Positions 1-8,823 of a stretch of 53,610 nucleotides of DNA are shown here, piece by piece; the first letter of the stretch is position 1; every line of letters starts with the position of its first letter. Both the position numbers and the translations under genes were made by a program. The notes under the pieces were generated by a model, which was not told where the DNA came from, ran no database searches, and saw nothing but the letters and a program-made list of their open reading frames with translations. The stretch is from Ignavibacteriales bacterium CG18_big_fil_WC_8_21_14_2_50_31_20 (GTDB lineage: Bacteria; Bacteroidota; Ignavibacteria; Ignavibacteriales; Melioribacteraceae). The DNA is taken from contig PCUD01000116.1 in NCBI GenBank assembly GCA_002786785.1, positions 50,252-103,861 on the forward strand, read 5' to 3'.

Positions 1-2
1 TT

Positions 3-461
3 TACTTTTTTGAATATTGGCCAATTCTACTGATAGTTTTTGGCATTTATGTTATCTTTAAACAAAAAGAGCAAAAATCTTTTAATCTAGAAAATGAAAA
101 TGTTAGCGGAATTGATATTGATTACATTGATGATGTTTCAATTTTTGGTGGTGGAAATAAATCCATTATTTCACAAAATTTCAAAGGTGGAAAAGCCACT
201 GTAATACTTGGTGGATCTCAATTGGATTTTCATCAAGCAAGCCTTGCAGAAGGTACAAATATACTTGATGTAACAGCTCTTTTTGGTGGAATGGAAATTA
301 CTGTACCGCGCGACTGGAAAGTAATTGTTAATGTAACCTCTGTGTTTGGTGGTGTTGACGACAAGCGTGTAATTAATGTAAACCAAGTTTATGAAAACAA
401 CAAAATATTAGTCATAAAAGGAGCTGCTATATTTGGTGGTTGTGAGCTAAAAACATACTAA
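3..461 (+). CDS. LiaF-like membrane protein, 5' end missing
   Basis: The reading frame is open from the left edge, so the start lies outside the window. The visible part begins with the end of a hydrophobic segment (YWPILLIVFGIYVIF) followed by a charged linker and a C-terminal domain. That domain has a recurring FGG or LGG turn: IFGGG, ILGG, LFGG, VFGG and IFGG, about 20-30 residues apart. This is the pattern of the LiaF-like C-terminal domain, which folds as stacked beta turns. LiaF-type proteins act at the membrane with a two-component system that responds to envelope stress. A histidine kinase starts 4 bases downstream, which fits that role. The family call rests on the repeats, the membrane segment and the context. 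Confidence 0.72.
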   Translation, partial: YFFEYWPILLIVFGIYVIFKQKEQKSFNLENENVSGIDIDYIDDVSIFGGGNKSIISQNFKGGKATVILGGSQLDFHQASLAEGTNILDVTALFGGMEITVPRDWKVIVNVTSVFGGVDDKRVINVNQVYENNKILVIKGAAIFGGCELKTY

Positions 462-465
462 TTTG

Positions 466-1515
466 ATGAAAATATTAAATCTAAAAAATATTGATTACCG
501 CAAAATATTGACTTTAATAAATGTTATAATTGGATTTCTATTCCTTCTTTTTATGTACTTTGTTGAAAATATTGAGTTTGAACTTGCAATAGTTGATGTT
601 ATTATAACTTGTGGACTATTTATTTTAGTAACCTTTGCTTTGTGGTATCCAAGCAATTATTTTAATATTGAATCATATTCTTTACCAATTCTTTTGTTAA
701 ATAATTTTATTATTGCTTTGCTTACTTCAATATTTACTATGACTTTAGCATATTTAATAATAACATTATTAAAACCAAATTATGAAACATATTATATTTC
801 CACATTTAGCTTACGATTTTCATTTGGAACTTTATGGATTGTAATTGTAATAATTCTAAACTATGTAGTCATTTTTTATAAAAATATAGCAAAAAAAGTA
901 CTTGCAGAATCAAAATTAAATTCTCTTATTGCAGAAGCTGAATTAAAATCGTTAAAATATCAAATAAATCCACATTTTATTTTTAACTCACTTAACTCAA
1001 TATCTTCGCTCACAATTACTAATCCAGAAAAAGCACAAGAAATGGCAATAAATTTATCTCAGTTTTTGCGCAAAATTCTTGCCGGAAATGATGTAAAAAA
1101 AGTTTCGCTCGAAGAAGAATTAAAAAATGTTGAATTATATCTTAAAATTGAAAAAGTTAGGTTTGAAAATAGGTTGGAATTTTCAATTAATTTAACAGAT
1201 GATTGCAAAAGTGTTCTTATCCCAAATATGATTTTACAACCTTTAATTGAAAATTGTATTAAACATGGTGTTTACGAAAGCAGTGAAACAATTCATATTG
1301 ATTTTAATTGCTCGAAAAATGGGAACTATATTGAAATAAATATTTCCAACAATTTTGATCCAAAACTTTCAAATAAAAATGGAGAAGGAATTGGTCTTCA
1401 AAATATAAATAGTCGGCTTAAGTTAATTTATAACAGACCTAATTTAATTTCTATCAAAAAATTGGATAATGTTTTTACGGTTATTTTATTGATTCCTCTT
1501 GAATTCAAAAAATAA
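466..1515 (+). CDS. LytS-type sensor histidine kinase
   Basis: Membrane sensor kinase of the LytS/YehU (His_kinase, PF06580) type. About four hydrophobic segments fill residues 14-145. The phosphoacceptor block YQINPHFIFNSLNS follows, with His at about residue 170. The ATP-binding domain has LIENCIKHG (N box) and GEGIGLQNINSRL (G box). The family phosphorylates LytTR response regulators, and one lies 78 bases downstream. A TTG codon directly before the ATG could also start the gene, but ATG at 466 is preferred. The gene follows the LiaF-like gene by 4 bases, so the three genes probably form one operon. The signal sensed cannot be read from the sequence. Confidence 0.9.
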   Translation: MKILNLKNIDYRKILTLINVIIGFLFLLFMYFVENIEFELAIVDVIITCGLFILVTFALWYPSNYFNIESYSLPILLLNNFIIALLTSIFTMTLAYLIITLLKPNYETYYISTFSLRFSFGTLWIVIVIILNYVVIFYKNIAKKVLAESKLNSLIAEAELKSLKYQINPHFIFNSLNSISSLTITNPEKAQEMAINLSQFLRKILAGNDVKKVSLEEELKNVELYLKIEKVRFENRLEFSINLTDDCKSVLIPNMILQPLIENCIKHGVYESSETIHIDFNCSKNGNYIEINISNNFDPKLSNKNGEGIGLQNINSRLKLIYNRPNLISIKKLDNVFTVILLIPLEFKK

Positions 1516-1593
1516 AGAGAAATAAAAGTGTTGAAGTTTTGTAAATGGAAACAAGAATAAAAAATTATAAATAGTTAGAAAAAGAGAAAATTG

Positions 1594-2331
1594 ATGAAAG
1601 TAATAATTATTGATGACGAAAAACTTGCAAGAGATTTGGTTAGAAATTTTTTACAATCATTTGAAAATATTGAAGTTATTGATGAATGTGAAAATGGATT
1701 TGAAGGTATTAAATCGATAAATGTGCATAATCCAGATTTGATTTTTCTTGATATTCAAATGCCAAAATTAAATGGTTTTGAAATGCTTGAACTTTTGGAA
1801 AATAATTATAACATAATTTTTACTACTGCTTATGACCAATATGCTTTGAAAGCTTTTGAAGTAAATGCAGTTGATTATCTACTAAAACCGTTTTCGCGAG
1901 AGAGATTTGCCGAAGCTGTAAAAAAGGTGATTGAAAAAATTAGTAATTCAAAGAATAACGATAAACAAATTTTACGTCATTCCGATTTTATTCAATCAGA
2001 TGAAAAATTAAACAGAATTGTTGTAAAAAAAGGTAGCAAAATAATTGTTTTGCCAATAGATTTAATAAAATATTTGGAAGCCCAAGATGATTATATAAAT
2101 ATTATTTCTTCAGAAGGTTCGTTTCTGAAACAAAACAGAATGAAATATTATGAGGAACATCTACCCAATTCCTTTATCAGAATTCACCGTTCATATATTG
2201 TAAATCTTAGCGAAATAAAAGAAATTGGTTTACTTGAAAAAGATAATCATATTGTTGTTTTAAAAAGTGGGGGAAAACTTCCTGTTAGCAAGAGTGGATA
2301 TATTAGGCTAAAAGAAATAATTAGATTATAA
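1594..2331 (+). CDS. LytTR-family response regulator
   Basis: Two-domain DNA-binding response regulator. The receiver domain (residues 1-120) has the acidic pair in IIIDDEK (D7, D8), the phosphoacceptor in LIFLDIQMP (D53), the Thr in IIFTTAYD and the Lys in DYLLKPF. The C-terminal LytTR domain has the typical LIKYLEAQDDYINI and FIRIHRSYIVNLSEIKEI blocks. The partner kinase is immediately upstream. LytTR domains bind paired direct repeats, and the likely target is its own operon or other envelope genes. As with the kinase, a TTG lies directly before the ATG; ATG at 1594 is preferred. Confidence 0.92.
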   Translation: MKVIIIDDEKLARDLVRNFLQSFENIEVIDECENGFEGIKSINVHNPDLIFLDIQMPKLNGFEMLELLENNYNIIFTTAYDQYALKAFEVNAVDYLLKPFSRERFAEAVKKVIEKISNSKNNDKQILRHSDFIQSDEKLNRIVVKKGSKIIVLPIDLIKYLEAQDDYINIISSEGSFLKQNRMKYYEEHLPNSFIRIHRSYIVNLSEIKEIGLLEKDNHIVVLKSGGKLPVSKSGYIRLKEIIRL

Positions 2332-2387
2332 ATATGAAATTAAATCATTCTTAAACAAAATAAAAATGAGTTTATATATCTAATTTA

Positions 2388-2416
2388 TTGACAATTTCAT
2401 TAGATTTTTCTATTTT
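2388..2416 (+). promoter_or_regulatory. Putative sigma-70 promoter of the tetR-RND operon
   Basis: A perfect -35 hexamer TTGACA (2388-2393) is followed by a 17-base spacer and TATTTT (2411-2416), a 4 of 6 match to the -10. It lies about 30 bases before the tetR start codon and in the correct orientation. In AT-rich DNA chance matches are common, but an exact -35 with ideal spacing is better than background. Confidence 0.5.
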
Positions 2417-2445
2417 TCGAACATTAACACAAAATAGTCGAAAAA
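2413..2445. promoter_or_regulatory. Inverted repeat before tetR, candidate operator
   Basis: TTTTTCGA (2413-2420) and TCGAAAAA (2438-2445) are perfect inverted 8-mers separated by 17 bases. They overlap the putative -10 and end directly at the ATG of the TetR gene at 2446. TetR proteins often repress their own operon through such palindromes. The spacing is wider than in most TetR operators. Confidence 0.4.
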
Positions 2446-3063
2446 ATGAAAAACGAAAAATTTGATAAGAAAAAAGAAGAAATAAAAGCCGCTGGAATAA
2501 AATCATTTGCTGCTTATGGATATGCCAAAACAACTTTGGAAGATATTGCAAGCATGATGGGAATGAAAAAGAATTCACTTTACTATTATTTTGAAAGTAA
2601 AGAAGCTCTTTTGCGAGAGTTGGTTGAAAGTGAAATTAATGCGCATTTTGTCTTTTTGCAAAATATTATCTCTGAAAAATTGCCAGCAGATAAAAAAATT
2701 TTAAAAGTAATAAAGAGTTTAGCCTTATTTATTCGCGAAAGAACATTAAGTTATACAGTTAAGCTAAGTGCATTTATTGAATTAAGTAAAGTAATAAAAA
2801 ATGAATTCAAAGATTTACAGAATACTGAATGCAAAGTGATTGAAGCAATTTTAATTGAAGGTGTTGAATCTGGATTATTTATTAAACACGATACAAAAAC
2901 TGTTGCTAAAGATATCGAGTACCTCGTACCAGCAATATTTAGAAGTCAATATACAGATTCAAATGCAGAGTTTGTTCATGAAGTTGATTTTGAAAATATA
3001 TCGTTAATGGTTGAACGCTTGATAAATTATATTATAAATGGAATAAAAGTAAAAAATAAATAA
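2446..3063 (+). CDS. TetR/AcrR-family regulator of the RND efflux operon
   Basis: 205-residue repressor of the TetR family. The N-terminal DNA-binding domain (about residues 8-58) shows the hallmark AAYGYAKTTLEDIASMMGMK and LYYYFESKEALL, covering the helix-turn-helix. The remaining helical part would bind a ligand and dimerise. It is the first gene of a four-gene run, and its stop codon overlaps a possible ATG of the outer membrane channel gene (TAATG). It therefore probably controls its own operon. Inducers are usually pump substrates, and none can be named here. Confidence 0.9.
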   Translation: MKNEKFDKKKEEIKAAGIKSFAAYGYAKTTLEDIASMMGMKKNSLYYYFESKEALLRELVESEINAHFVFLQNIISEKLPADKKILKVIKSLALFIRERTLSYTVKLSAFIELSKVIKNEFKDLQNTECKVIEAILIEGVESGLFIKHDTKTVAKDIEYLVPAIFRSQYTDSNAEFVHEVDFENISLMVERLINYIINGIKVKNK

Positions 3064-3080
3064 TGGAGTGTTGTCATATT

Positions 3081-4499
3081 ATGAAAATTAAACTATTCTT
3101 ATTTGGAGTTTTGCTAAGTTTTAGCGCGCTCTTTGGTCAAAAAGCAACCATTGATTTAAATGATGCAATTAAAATTGCTTTGCAAAACAACAGAGAAATT
3201 GAGATTGCAAAAATGGATGTAAACAAAGCAGATGCAGCAGTTTCGGAAGCTTTTGGCTATGCTTTACCATCTGTAGATTTTACAGCGGGGTTTACGCATT
3301 TTCTTCAAAAACCACAGACATCTTTTCCAGATTTTGGGGCAATGCTAAACAACTCAACTTATAGCGTTTTATTTGATGAAAATATAATTCCCCGTGATAA
3401 CAATAAGTTTTTACCAATGGATTTTAAACTACAAACTTTTGCACAATCAAATAATTATGAAACAAAAATTCAAGTAACACAAATTTTATTTAATTCCGCT
3501 GTTTTTACTGGAATTGGAGCTTCCAAAATTTATCGTGATTTAGCCGTTCAATCACTTAAAAATACAATTGCGAAAACTGTTTTAGATATTAAAAAGGCAT
3601 ATTATGGCGTGCTTTTAACTCGCGATTTATACACTATTGCAAAAACGCGTTTTGATAATGCCAACGCCCATCTTAATAATATTAAAGCAATGCGTAAGCA
3701 AGGTTTAGTTTCAGAATATGCAGAAATGCAAGTTGAAGTACAAGTTGAAAATATTAGACCATTGTTAATCCAGTTAGAAAATGCAAATACTGATGCAACA
3801 AATGGACTTAAAATTTTGCTAAACATTCCCCAAGAAAACCAAATTGATTTGACAGGAAAAATGGTTTATGAGGATGAGGTATTACCTAATGAAAGTGAAT
3901 TAATTGCCGAAGCAAAATCTTACAATTTAAATTTGAAGGCATTAAAAATTAAAAATCAACTTGACGATGAATTTGCATCCATCAATAGAGGTGAGTATTG
4001 GCCTACTATTGCCGCTTTTGGTAATTACACTTACGCAGGTTCAAGTGAAGATTGGAATTTTAATAATTATTCATCATCTATTGTTGGCTTAAATTTTTCT
4101 ATCAATTTGTTCCAAGGTGGCAGAACAAAAAACAAAGTTCAGCAAGATATTATTGTTTCAAAACAAACGGGTGAACAAATTAAAAGTTTAACAAATGCGA
4201 CAGAAATGCAAGTAAAATCAAAACTTAATGATTTAAATAGAGTAAAAAAACAAATTGATGCTATGCAAAGAAATATTTCGTTAGCAGAAAGAGCTTATGA
4301 AATTGCTGAAAATAGATTTAAAGAAGGCGAAGGTAGTGAACTTGAAGTTAAAGATGCAGATGTATCTTTAAGCGAAGCAAAAATTAATTACACTAATGCT
4401 GTGCATGATTTTTTAGTTGCAAAAGCTACACTTTACAATTTAATAGGTAGAGTTGATGAACAGTATTACAGTTATGTATCAGATTATTTAGAAGATTAG
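3081..4499 (+). CDS. TolC-family outer membrane efflux channel
   Basis: Outer membrane factor of a tripartite efflux pump. A signal peptide (MKIKLFLFGVLLSFSALFGQ) is followed by two OEP repeats of long amphipathic helices and strands. Typical features are LNDAIKIALQNNREIEIAKMD near the N-terminus and the second half ending in AYEIAENRFKEGEGSELEVKDAD, the usual OEP C-terminal helix block. The length, about 472 residues, is normal. An in-frame ATG at 3063 overlaps the tetR stop and would add MECCHI. The start at 3081 gives the cleaner signal peptide, but the choice is open. The adaptor and pump genes follow. Confidence 0.9.
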   Translation: MKIKLFLFGVLLSFSALFGQKATIDLNDAIKIALQNNREIEIAKMDVNKADAAVSEAFGYALPSVDFTAGFTHFLQKPQTSFPDFGAMLNNSTYSVLFDENIIPRDNNKFLPMDFKLQTFAQSNNYETKIQVTQILFNSAVFTGIGASKIYRDLAVQSLKNTIAKTVLDIKKAYYGVLLTRDLYTIAKTRFDNANAHLNNIKAMRKQGLVSEYAEMQVEVQVENIRPLLIQLENANTDATNGLKILLNIPQENQIDLTGKMVYEDEVLPNESELIAEAKSYNLNLKALKIKNQLDDEFASINRGEYWPTIAAFGNYTYAGSSEDWNFNNYSSSIVGLNFSINLFQGGRTKNKVQQDIIVSKQTGEQIKSLTNATEMQVKSKLNDLNRVKKQIDAMQRNISLAERAYEIAENRFKEGEGSELEVKDADVSLSEAKINYTNAVHDFLVAKATLYNLIGRVDEQYYSYVSDYLED

Positions 4500-4535
4500 G
4501 TTAATAAAATTGAAAAATTAATTAAAGGAAAAGTT

Positions 4536-5669
4536 ATGAAACGAGCGTGCAAAATCAACTACGCAAAAGAAAATGATTATAATTGCGAGTTCCATCTGAC
4601 AAAAACAAATAGTTATAAACAGATGAAACATGGAATGAAATATTTATTCTATTTCACAGTAGTATTTCTATTTACTGTTGTAGGATTTACGGGGTGTTCC
4701 GGTGAAGACAAAGAAGAATCAAAAAGTATGGAACAAATCCAAAAGGAAGAAGGCTTTCCAGTTACCATTGAAAATATTACGTACAAACCATTTGTTAAAC
4801 ATTTAACATATTTTGGAAAATTTAGCGGCGAAAAAGAGACAATTGTTGGCGCAATGATTGGTGGAAGAATTGAAAAAATAAATGCCCGTCCTGGTGATTA
4901 TGTTAAAAAAAATGATGTAATTATTATATTTCCAGAAGATTCACCTGCTTCACAATTTGTGCAAGCTAAATCTGCTTATGAAAATTCAGAAAAGACTTAT
5001 AACAGAATGAAAGCACTTTATGAAAAAGGTGAAATAGCTCAAGCTCAATTTGATGGAGTTGAAACAAAATTTTCTGTAGATAAGCGAAATTATGAAATTA
5101 CAAAAGATATGCTAAAACTTGATGCACCATACGATGGTACAATTACAGAAATAATGGTGCACGAAGGCGATAATGTTAAAGAGAAAACAATGCTCTTTAC
5201 AATTGCAAAATTAGAAAAAATGAAAATTAGAATTTGGCTTTCCGATTCTGAAAGAATGCAAATTAAAATTGGAATGAAAGCAATTGCATCTTTTAATGAT
5301 AAATCGTTTATTGGCAAAGTTTCTGAATTATCACTCAGCGTAAATCCAATGACACAATCTTTTTATGCAGATTTAATTTTTGATAATAGCAAAAAGGAAA
5401 TTTTGGCTGGAACTACAGCTGATGTAAAGATTATTACTTACGAAAATGAAAATTCAATTGTTGTTCCCCGTAATTTGGTTAGCAATGACAATGGGAAAAA
5501 CTTTGTATTTATAGCTGAAAACAATTTAGCTAAAAAAGTTTTTGTTGCTATTTCTAACGAAACTGGAGAAAATTTTGAAATTAAAGATGAATTAAAAGTT
5601 GGCGATTCATTAATTACTCAAGGTTTCTCCAGATTAAGTGACGGATCAAAAATAAAAGTGGTTAAGTAA
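4536..5669 (+). CDS. RND efflux periplasmic adaptor, lipoprotein
   Basis: Membrane fusion protein (HlyD/AcrA type) that joins the inner membrane pump to the TolC-like channel. It contains a lipoyl-like half-motif (IGGRIEKINARPGDYVKKNDVII), a coiled-coil hairpin (about residues 145-185), the second lipoyl half (LDAPYDGTITEIMVHEGDNVKEKTMLF) and beta-barrel domains. Residues 34-54 form a lipoprotein signal ending in GFTGC, so the protein is probably anchored by Cys54. The start is odd. The only SD-like sequence (AAAGGAAAAG) precedes ATG 4536, which would put 33 residues before the signal peptide. ATGs at 4623 and 4635 give a normal signal peptide but lack an SD. Confidence 0.9.
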   Translation: MKRACKINYAKENDYNCEFHLTKTNSYKQMKHGMKYLFYFTVVFLFTVVGFTGCSGEDKEESKSMEQIQKEEGFPVTIENITYKPFVKHLTYFGKFSGEKETIVGAMIGGRIEKINARPGDYVKKNDVIIIFPEDSPASQFVQAKSAYENSEKTYNRMKALYEKGEIAQAQFDGVETKFSVDKRNYEITKDMLKLDAPYDGTITEIMVHEGDNVKEKTMLFTIAKLEKMKIRIWLSDSERMQIKIGMKAIASFNDKSFIGKVSELSLSVNPMTQSFYADLIFDNSKKEILAGTTADVKIITYENENSIVVPRNLVSNDNGKNFVFIAENNLAKKVFVAISNETGENFEIKDELKVGDSLITQGFSRLSDGSKIKVVK

Positions 5670-5679
5670 AGGAGACAAT

Positions 5680-8600
5680 ATGAATTTAATAAAACTTTCA
5701 GTTGAACGTCCAGTACTTACAACTGTTATTCTAATGGTCTTTATACTCTTTGGTGGATTGGCGTTCAACACATTAAATTTGAACAATATGCCTAAGGTTG
5801 AAATTCCGTATGTAACAATTACAACTATTTATCCTGGTGCAGGGCCAAAAGAAAATGAGACCTTAATTACAAAAAAGGTGGAAGATGCGGTTTCCACTAT
5901 CAGCCAAATAAAAAGAATTGAATCTTATAATATGGATGGAGTTGCAATTACTCTTATTGAATTTGCCCTTTCAAAGGATGTTGATGTAGCAAATCAAGAA
6001 GTAAAGGATAAAGTAGATCAAATTTTGAACGATCTTCCTTCGGATGCAAAAAAACCAATTATTCAAAAAATTGATATTAATGCAGCTCCCATTATGGATT
6101 TAGTTCTAAGTGGTGAAAAAGATTCAAGAGAACTTTATCATATTGCTTCAACAAGATTAAAAGACCGATTATCACAAATAAATGGTGTAGCCGATGTTAA
6201 ATTAGCTGGTGGTCAAGAAAGAGAAATTAGAATTGCTCTAAAAAATAAAGTTGTTTACGAAAATTTTATTTCACTTCCGCAAATGTTAAATATTTTAGCT
6301 TCTCAAAACATTGATTTACCAAGTGGTACTTTTAAATTAGCAAATCAGGAATACTCGGTTCGTGTAAAAGGAAAGTTTCAAGATGTTAACGAATTAAAAA
6401 ATCTTGAAATTCCAACAGCTTTTGGTGATAAAAGATTAGCTCAAATTGCAAATGTTGAAGATTCAGGAAAAGAAATTCGTAAACGCGCAGTATATTTTGA
6501 TAGCGAAACTGGGATTACTGATTCTAATGCAGTTCGGCTTTCAATTATTAAAAGTTCGGATGGAAACGAAGTTGATGTTTCTGATGCTGTAAATGCGGCA
6601 CTGCCCGAAATTCTTTCTTCTTTACCAAAAGGATTATCACTAAAAATTGTTAGTGATAACTCAGTTTTTACTCGCAGTTCAGTTGATGATACTACAAGTA
6701 ATATTTCACTTGGGGTTATTTTAACTTCAATAATTTTATTCCTTTTCTTATTTAATATTCGTTCAACAATAATTGTTGCACTTTCAATGCCAGCTTCAAT
6801 CATATCAACCTTCTTGCTTTTCCAATGGTTTGATATGAGCTTAAATGTTATGTCGTTAATGGGTATTTCTGTTTCTGTTGGTGTGCTCGTATCCAACTCT
6901 GTGGTTGTAATTGAAAATATATTTAGGCATAAAGATATGGGAAATTCCCCCAAAGATGCTTCCATAAAAGGAACAACTGAAGTTGCAATTGCAGTTGTTG
7001 CAGCAACATTAACCAATGTTGTTGTGTTTCTTCCAATTGCAAATATGTCTTCAATGGTTGGAATGTTTATGAAAGAACTTGCTCTTGCCGCTGCATTTTC
7101 CACTATATTTTCCCTATTGTTTTCTTTTACATTAACACCAATGTTAGCCTCTTTAATGATTAGAAAAGATGGGAAAGTAAATAGACTTGCTCAAAAAGCT
7201 GATGCTTTCTATTTAACATGGGATAATTTTTATCGTAAAATTCTTACTAAATCTTTAAAAAATAAATTTGTAAGTTTAATAATAATTGCTTTTTCCTTTG
7301 TGCTGTTCATTATATCAGTTTTATATTACGGACCGAAAATTGGTTTTGATATGATGCCTCAATCTGATAATGGTTTATTGCAAGTTACTGTTGAGCTTCC
7401 ACAAGAATATAATATTTACGAAACTGGTAAAGTTCTGAAAACAATGGAAGATAAAATCAAAAAGTATCCTGGAATGAAAAGCATTGTTACAGAACTTGGT
7501 AAAATTACGGATATAAACACTGGAACAAATGTAGCACGTATGGATATAAATTTTGTTCTAGCTGATCAAAGGGAACAAAAACTTGATTATTATATTAATG
7601 AGTTTGTTAAAGAACTTTCTGTTATTCCTAATGCAAGATTAATTACAGTTGATTACAAGTCATTTGGTGGTGGCGGAGCTCCAATTCAATTCTTTGTTAT
7701 GGGGCAAGATCTTGAAGTTTTGAATAAACTTAAAAACGAAATTTTTACTAAAATACAAGATATACCTGGACTTATAAATCTTGATCAAAGTTCTCGTGAA
7801 GGCAAACCTGAAATTACTATAATTCCAAACAGAAAAAAACTTAGTGAGAGTAGTATTTCTGCACAAGAAATTGCAATAACAGTTCGCTCTGCCTTAGAGG
7901 GAATTGTAGCTTCAAAATACTTAGAAGATGGTGAGGAATATGATATTACAGTAACAATGAATGACGCTTCAGTTGATTCGCCAGAAAAAATTGGAAAAAT
8001 TTCAATACCTTCAAGAAATGGTAATGTTTACAGAATTTCTCAATTAGCTGATGTGAAATTTACTAAGAGTTATTCAAAGATTTTGCATCGTGATAAATAT
8101 GTAACAATTCAGTTTACAGGTTCACCTGCTCCCGGTATTCCATTAGGAAATGTAACAAATGAAATTGAAAATAGGATGAAAGGAATTAATTTTCCAGAAG
8201 GATATAAAATTAAATGGTCTGGAACAGCAGAAATGATGAAAGAAATGGTTACTGATATGGGATTTGCATTTGTTTTGGCAATGCTTCTAACTTATTTATT
8301 ACTTGCTGCAATTTTGGAAAGTTTTGTTCAACCAGTATTCATTTTGCTAACAGTACCACTCGCAATTATTGGTGTACTTGCTTCGCTATACTACACTGGA
8401 ATTGCGTTCGCAATCACATCGTTAATGGCAATAATAATGTTAATTGGTATAGTTGTAAATAACGCAATTCTTATGCTCGATTATACAAACCAACTTGTTC
8501 GTGAACAAAATCTTAATGTAAAAGATGCATTAATCGAAGCATGCCCTACAAAACTAAAACCAATTATAATGTCAACTTTAGCAATTATTTTAGGTATGTT

Positions 8601-8766
8601 ACCTTTGGCTATTGGAATTGGTTCTTCTGGTGTTGAAATGAGACAACCCCTTGGTGTAGTTGCAATTGGTGGTTTAATTGTTTCAACTGTCTTAACTTTA
8701 TTTGTTGTTCCAGCTTTCTATTACATTTTTGAAGATAGAAAAAATAAATCGGCAAAAAAAATATAG
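5680..8766 (+). CDS. RND-superfamily efflux pump, inner membrane
   Basis: 1028-residue inner membrane transporter with the full RND layout: TM1 at the N-terminus (VERPVLTTVILMVFILFGG), two large periplasmic loops, and TM blocks at about 335-500 and 850-1020. An SD (AAAGGAGA) precedes the ATG. The upstream genes encode the adaptor and channel, so the three form a tripartite pump. Charged residues that carry protons in AcrB are missing. The TM4 motif reads VLVSNSVVVIEN, with Ser405 and Asn406 where AcrB has Asp407 and Asp408. TM10 reads VVNNAIL, with Asn927 at the place of Lys940. Asn in TM10 is common in SwrC-like relatives, but those usually keep one TM4 Asp. The substrate is unknown. Confidence 0.93.
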   Translation: MNLIKLSVERPVLTTVILMVFILFGGLAFNTLNLNNMPKVEIPYVTITTIYPGAGPKENETLITKKVEDAVSTISQIKRIESYNMDGVAITLIEFALSKDVDVANQEVKDKVDQILNDLPSDAKKPIIQKIDINAAPIMDLVLSGEKDSRELYHIASTRLKDRLSQINGVADVKLAGGQEREIRIALKNKVVYENFISLPQMLNILASQNIDLPSGTFKLANQEYSVRVKGKFQDVNELKNLEIPTAFGDKRLAQIANVEDSGKEIRKRAVYFDSETGITDSNAVRLSIIKSSDGNEVDVSDAVNAALPEILSSLPKGLSLKIVSDNSVFTRSSVDDTTSNISLGVILTSIILFLFLFNIRSTIIVALSMPASIISTFLLFQWFDMSLNVMSLMGISVSVGVLVSNSVVVIENIFRHKDMGNSPKDASIKGTTEVAIAVVAATLTNVVVFLPIANMSSMVGMFMKELALAAAFSTIFSLLFSFTLTPMLASLMIRKDGKVNRLAQKADAFYLTWDNFYRKILTKSLKNKFVSLIIIAFSFVLFIISVLYYGPKIGFDMMPQSDNGLLQVTVELPQEYNIYETGKVLKTMEDKIKKYPGMKSIVTELGKITDINTGTNVARMDINFVLADQREQKLDYYINEFVKELSVIPNARLITVDYKSFGGGGAPIQFFVMGQDLEVLNKLKNEIFTKIQDIPGLINLDQSSREGKPEITIIPNRKKLSESSISAQEIAITVRSALEGIVASKYLEDGEEYDITVTMNDASVDSPEKIGKISIPSRNGNVYRISQLADVKFTKSYSKILHRDKYVTIQFTGSPAPGIPLGNVTNEIENRMKGINFPEGYKIKWSGTAEMMKEMVTDMGFAFVLAMLLTYLLLAAILESFVQPVFILLTVPLAIIGVLASLYYTGIAFAITSLMAIIMLIGIVVNNAILMLDYTNQLVREQNLNVKDALIEACPTKLKPIIMSTLAIILGMLPLAIGIGSSGVEMRQPLGVVAIGGLIVSTVLTLFVVPAFYYIFEDRKNKSAKKI

Positions 8767-8774
8767 ATTGATTT

Positions 8775-8804
8775 TGAGGTGCATTTATTATAGAATGCAC
8801 CTCA
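8775..8804 (+). promoter_or_regulatory. Strong hairpin between the RND pump and crotonase genes
   Basis: TGAGGTGCATT (8775-8785) and AATGCACCTCA (8794-8804) form a perfect 11-base-pair stem with an 8-base loop. No T-tract follows, so it is not a standard terminator. The 3' arm contains ACCTC, complementary to GAGGT both in the 5' arm and in the strong SD (GAGGAGGT, 8812-8819) of the next gene. It could stabilise or process the mRNA, or take part in a switch at the ribosome binding site. Confidence 0.55.
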
Positions 8805-8823
8805 CACTTAAGAGGAGGTAATT

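Noticed and set aside
6441-7103. 220-residue open frame on the minus strand inside the RND pump gene
   Set aside because: The RND protein is clearly real in the other direction, and the antisense frame shows no domain.
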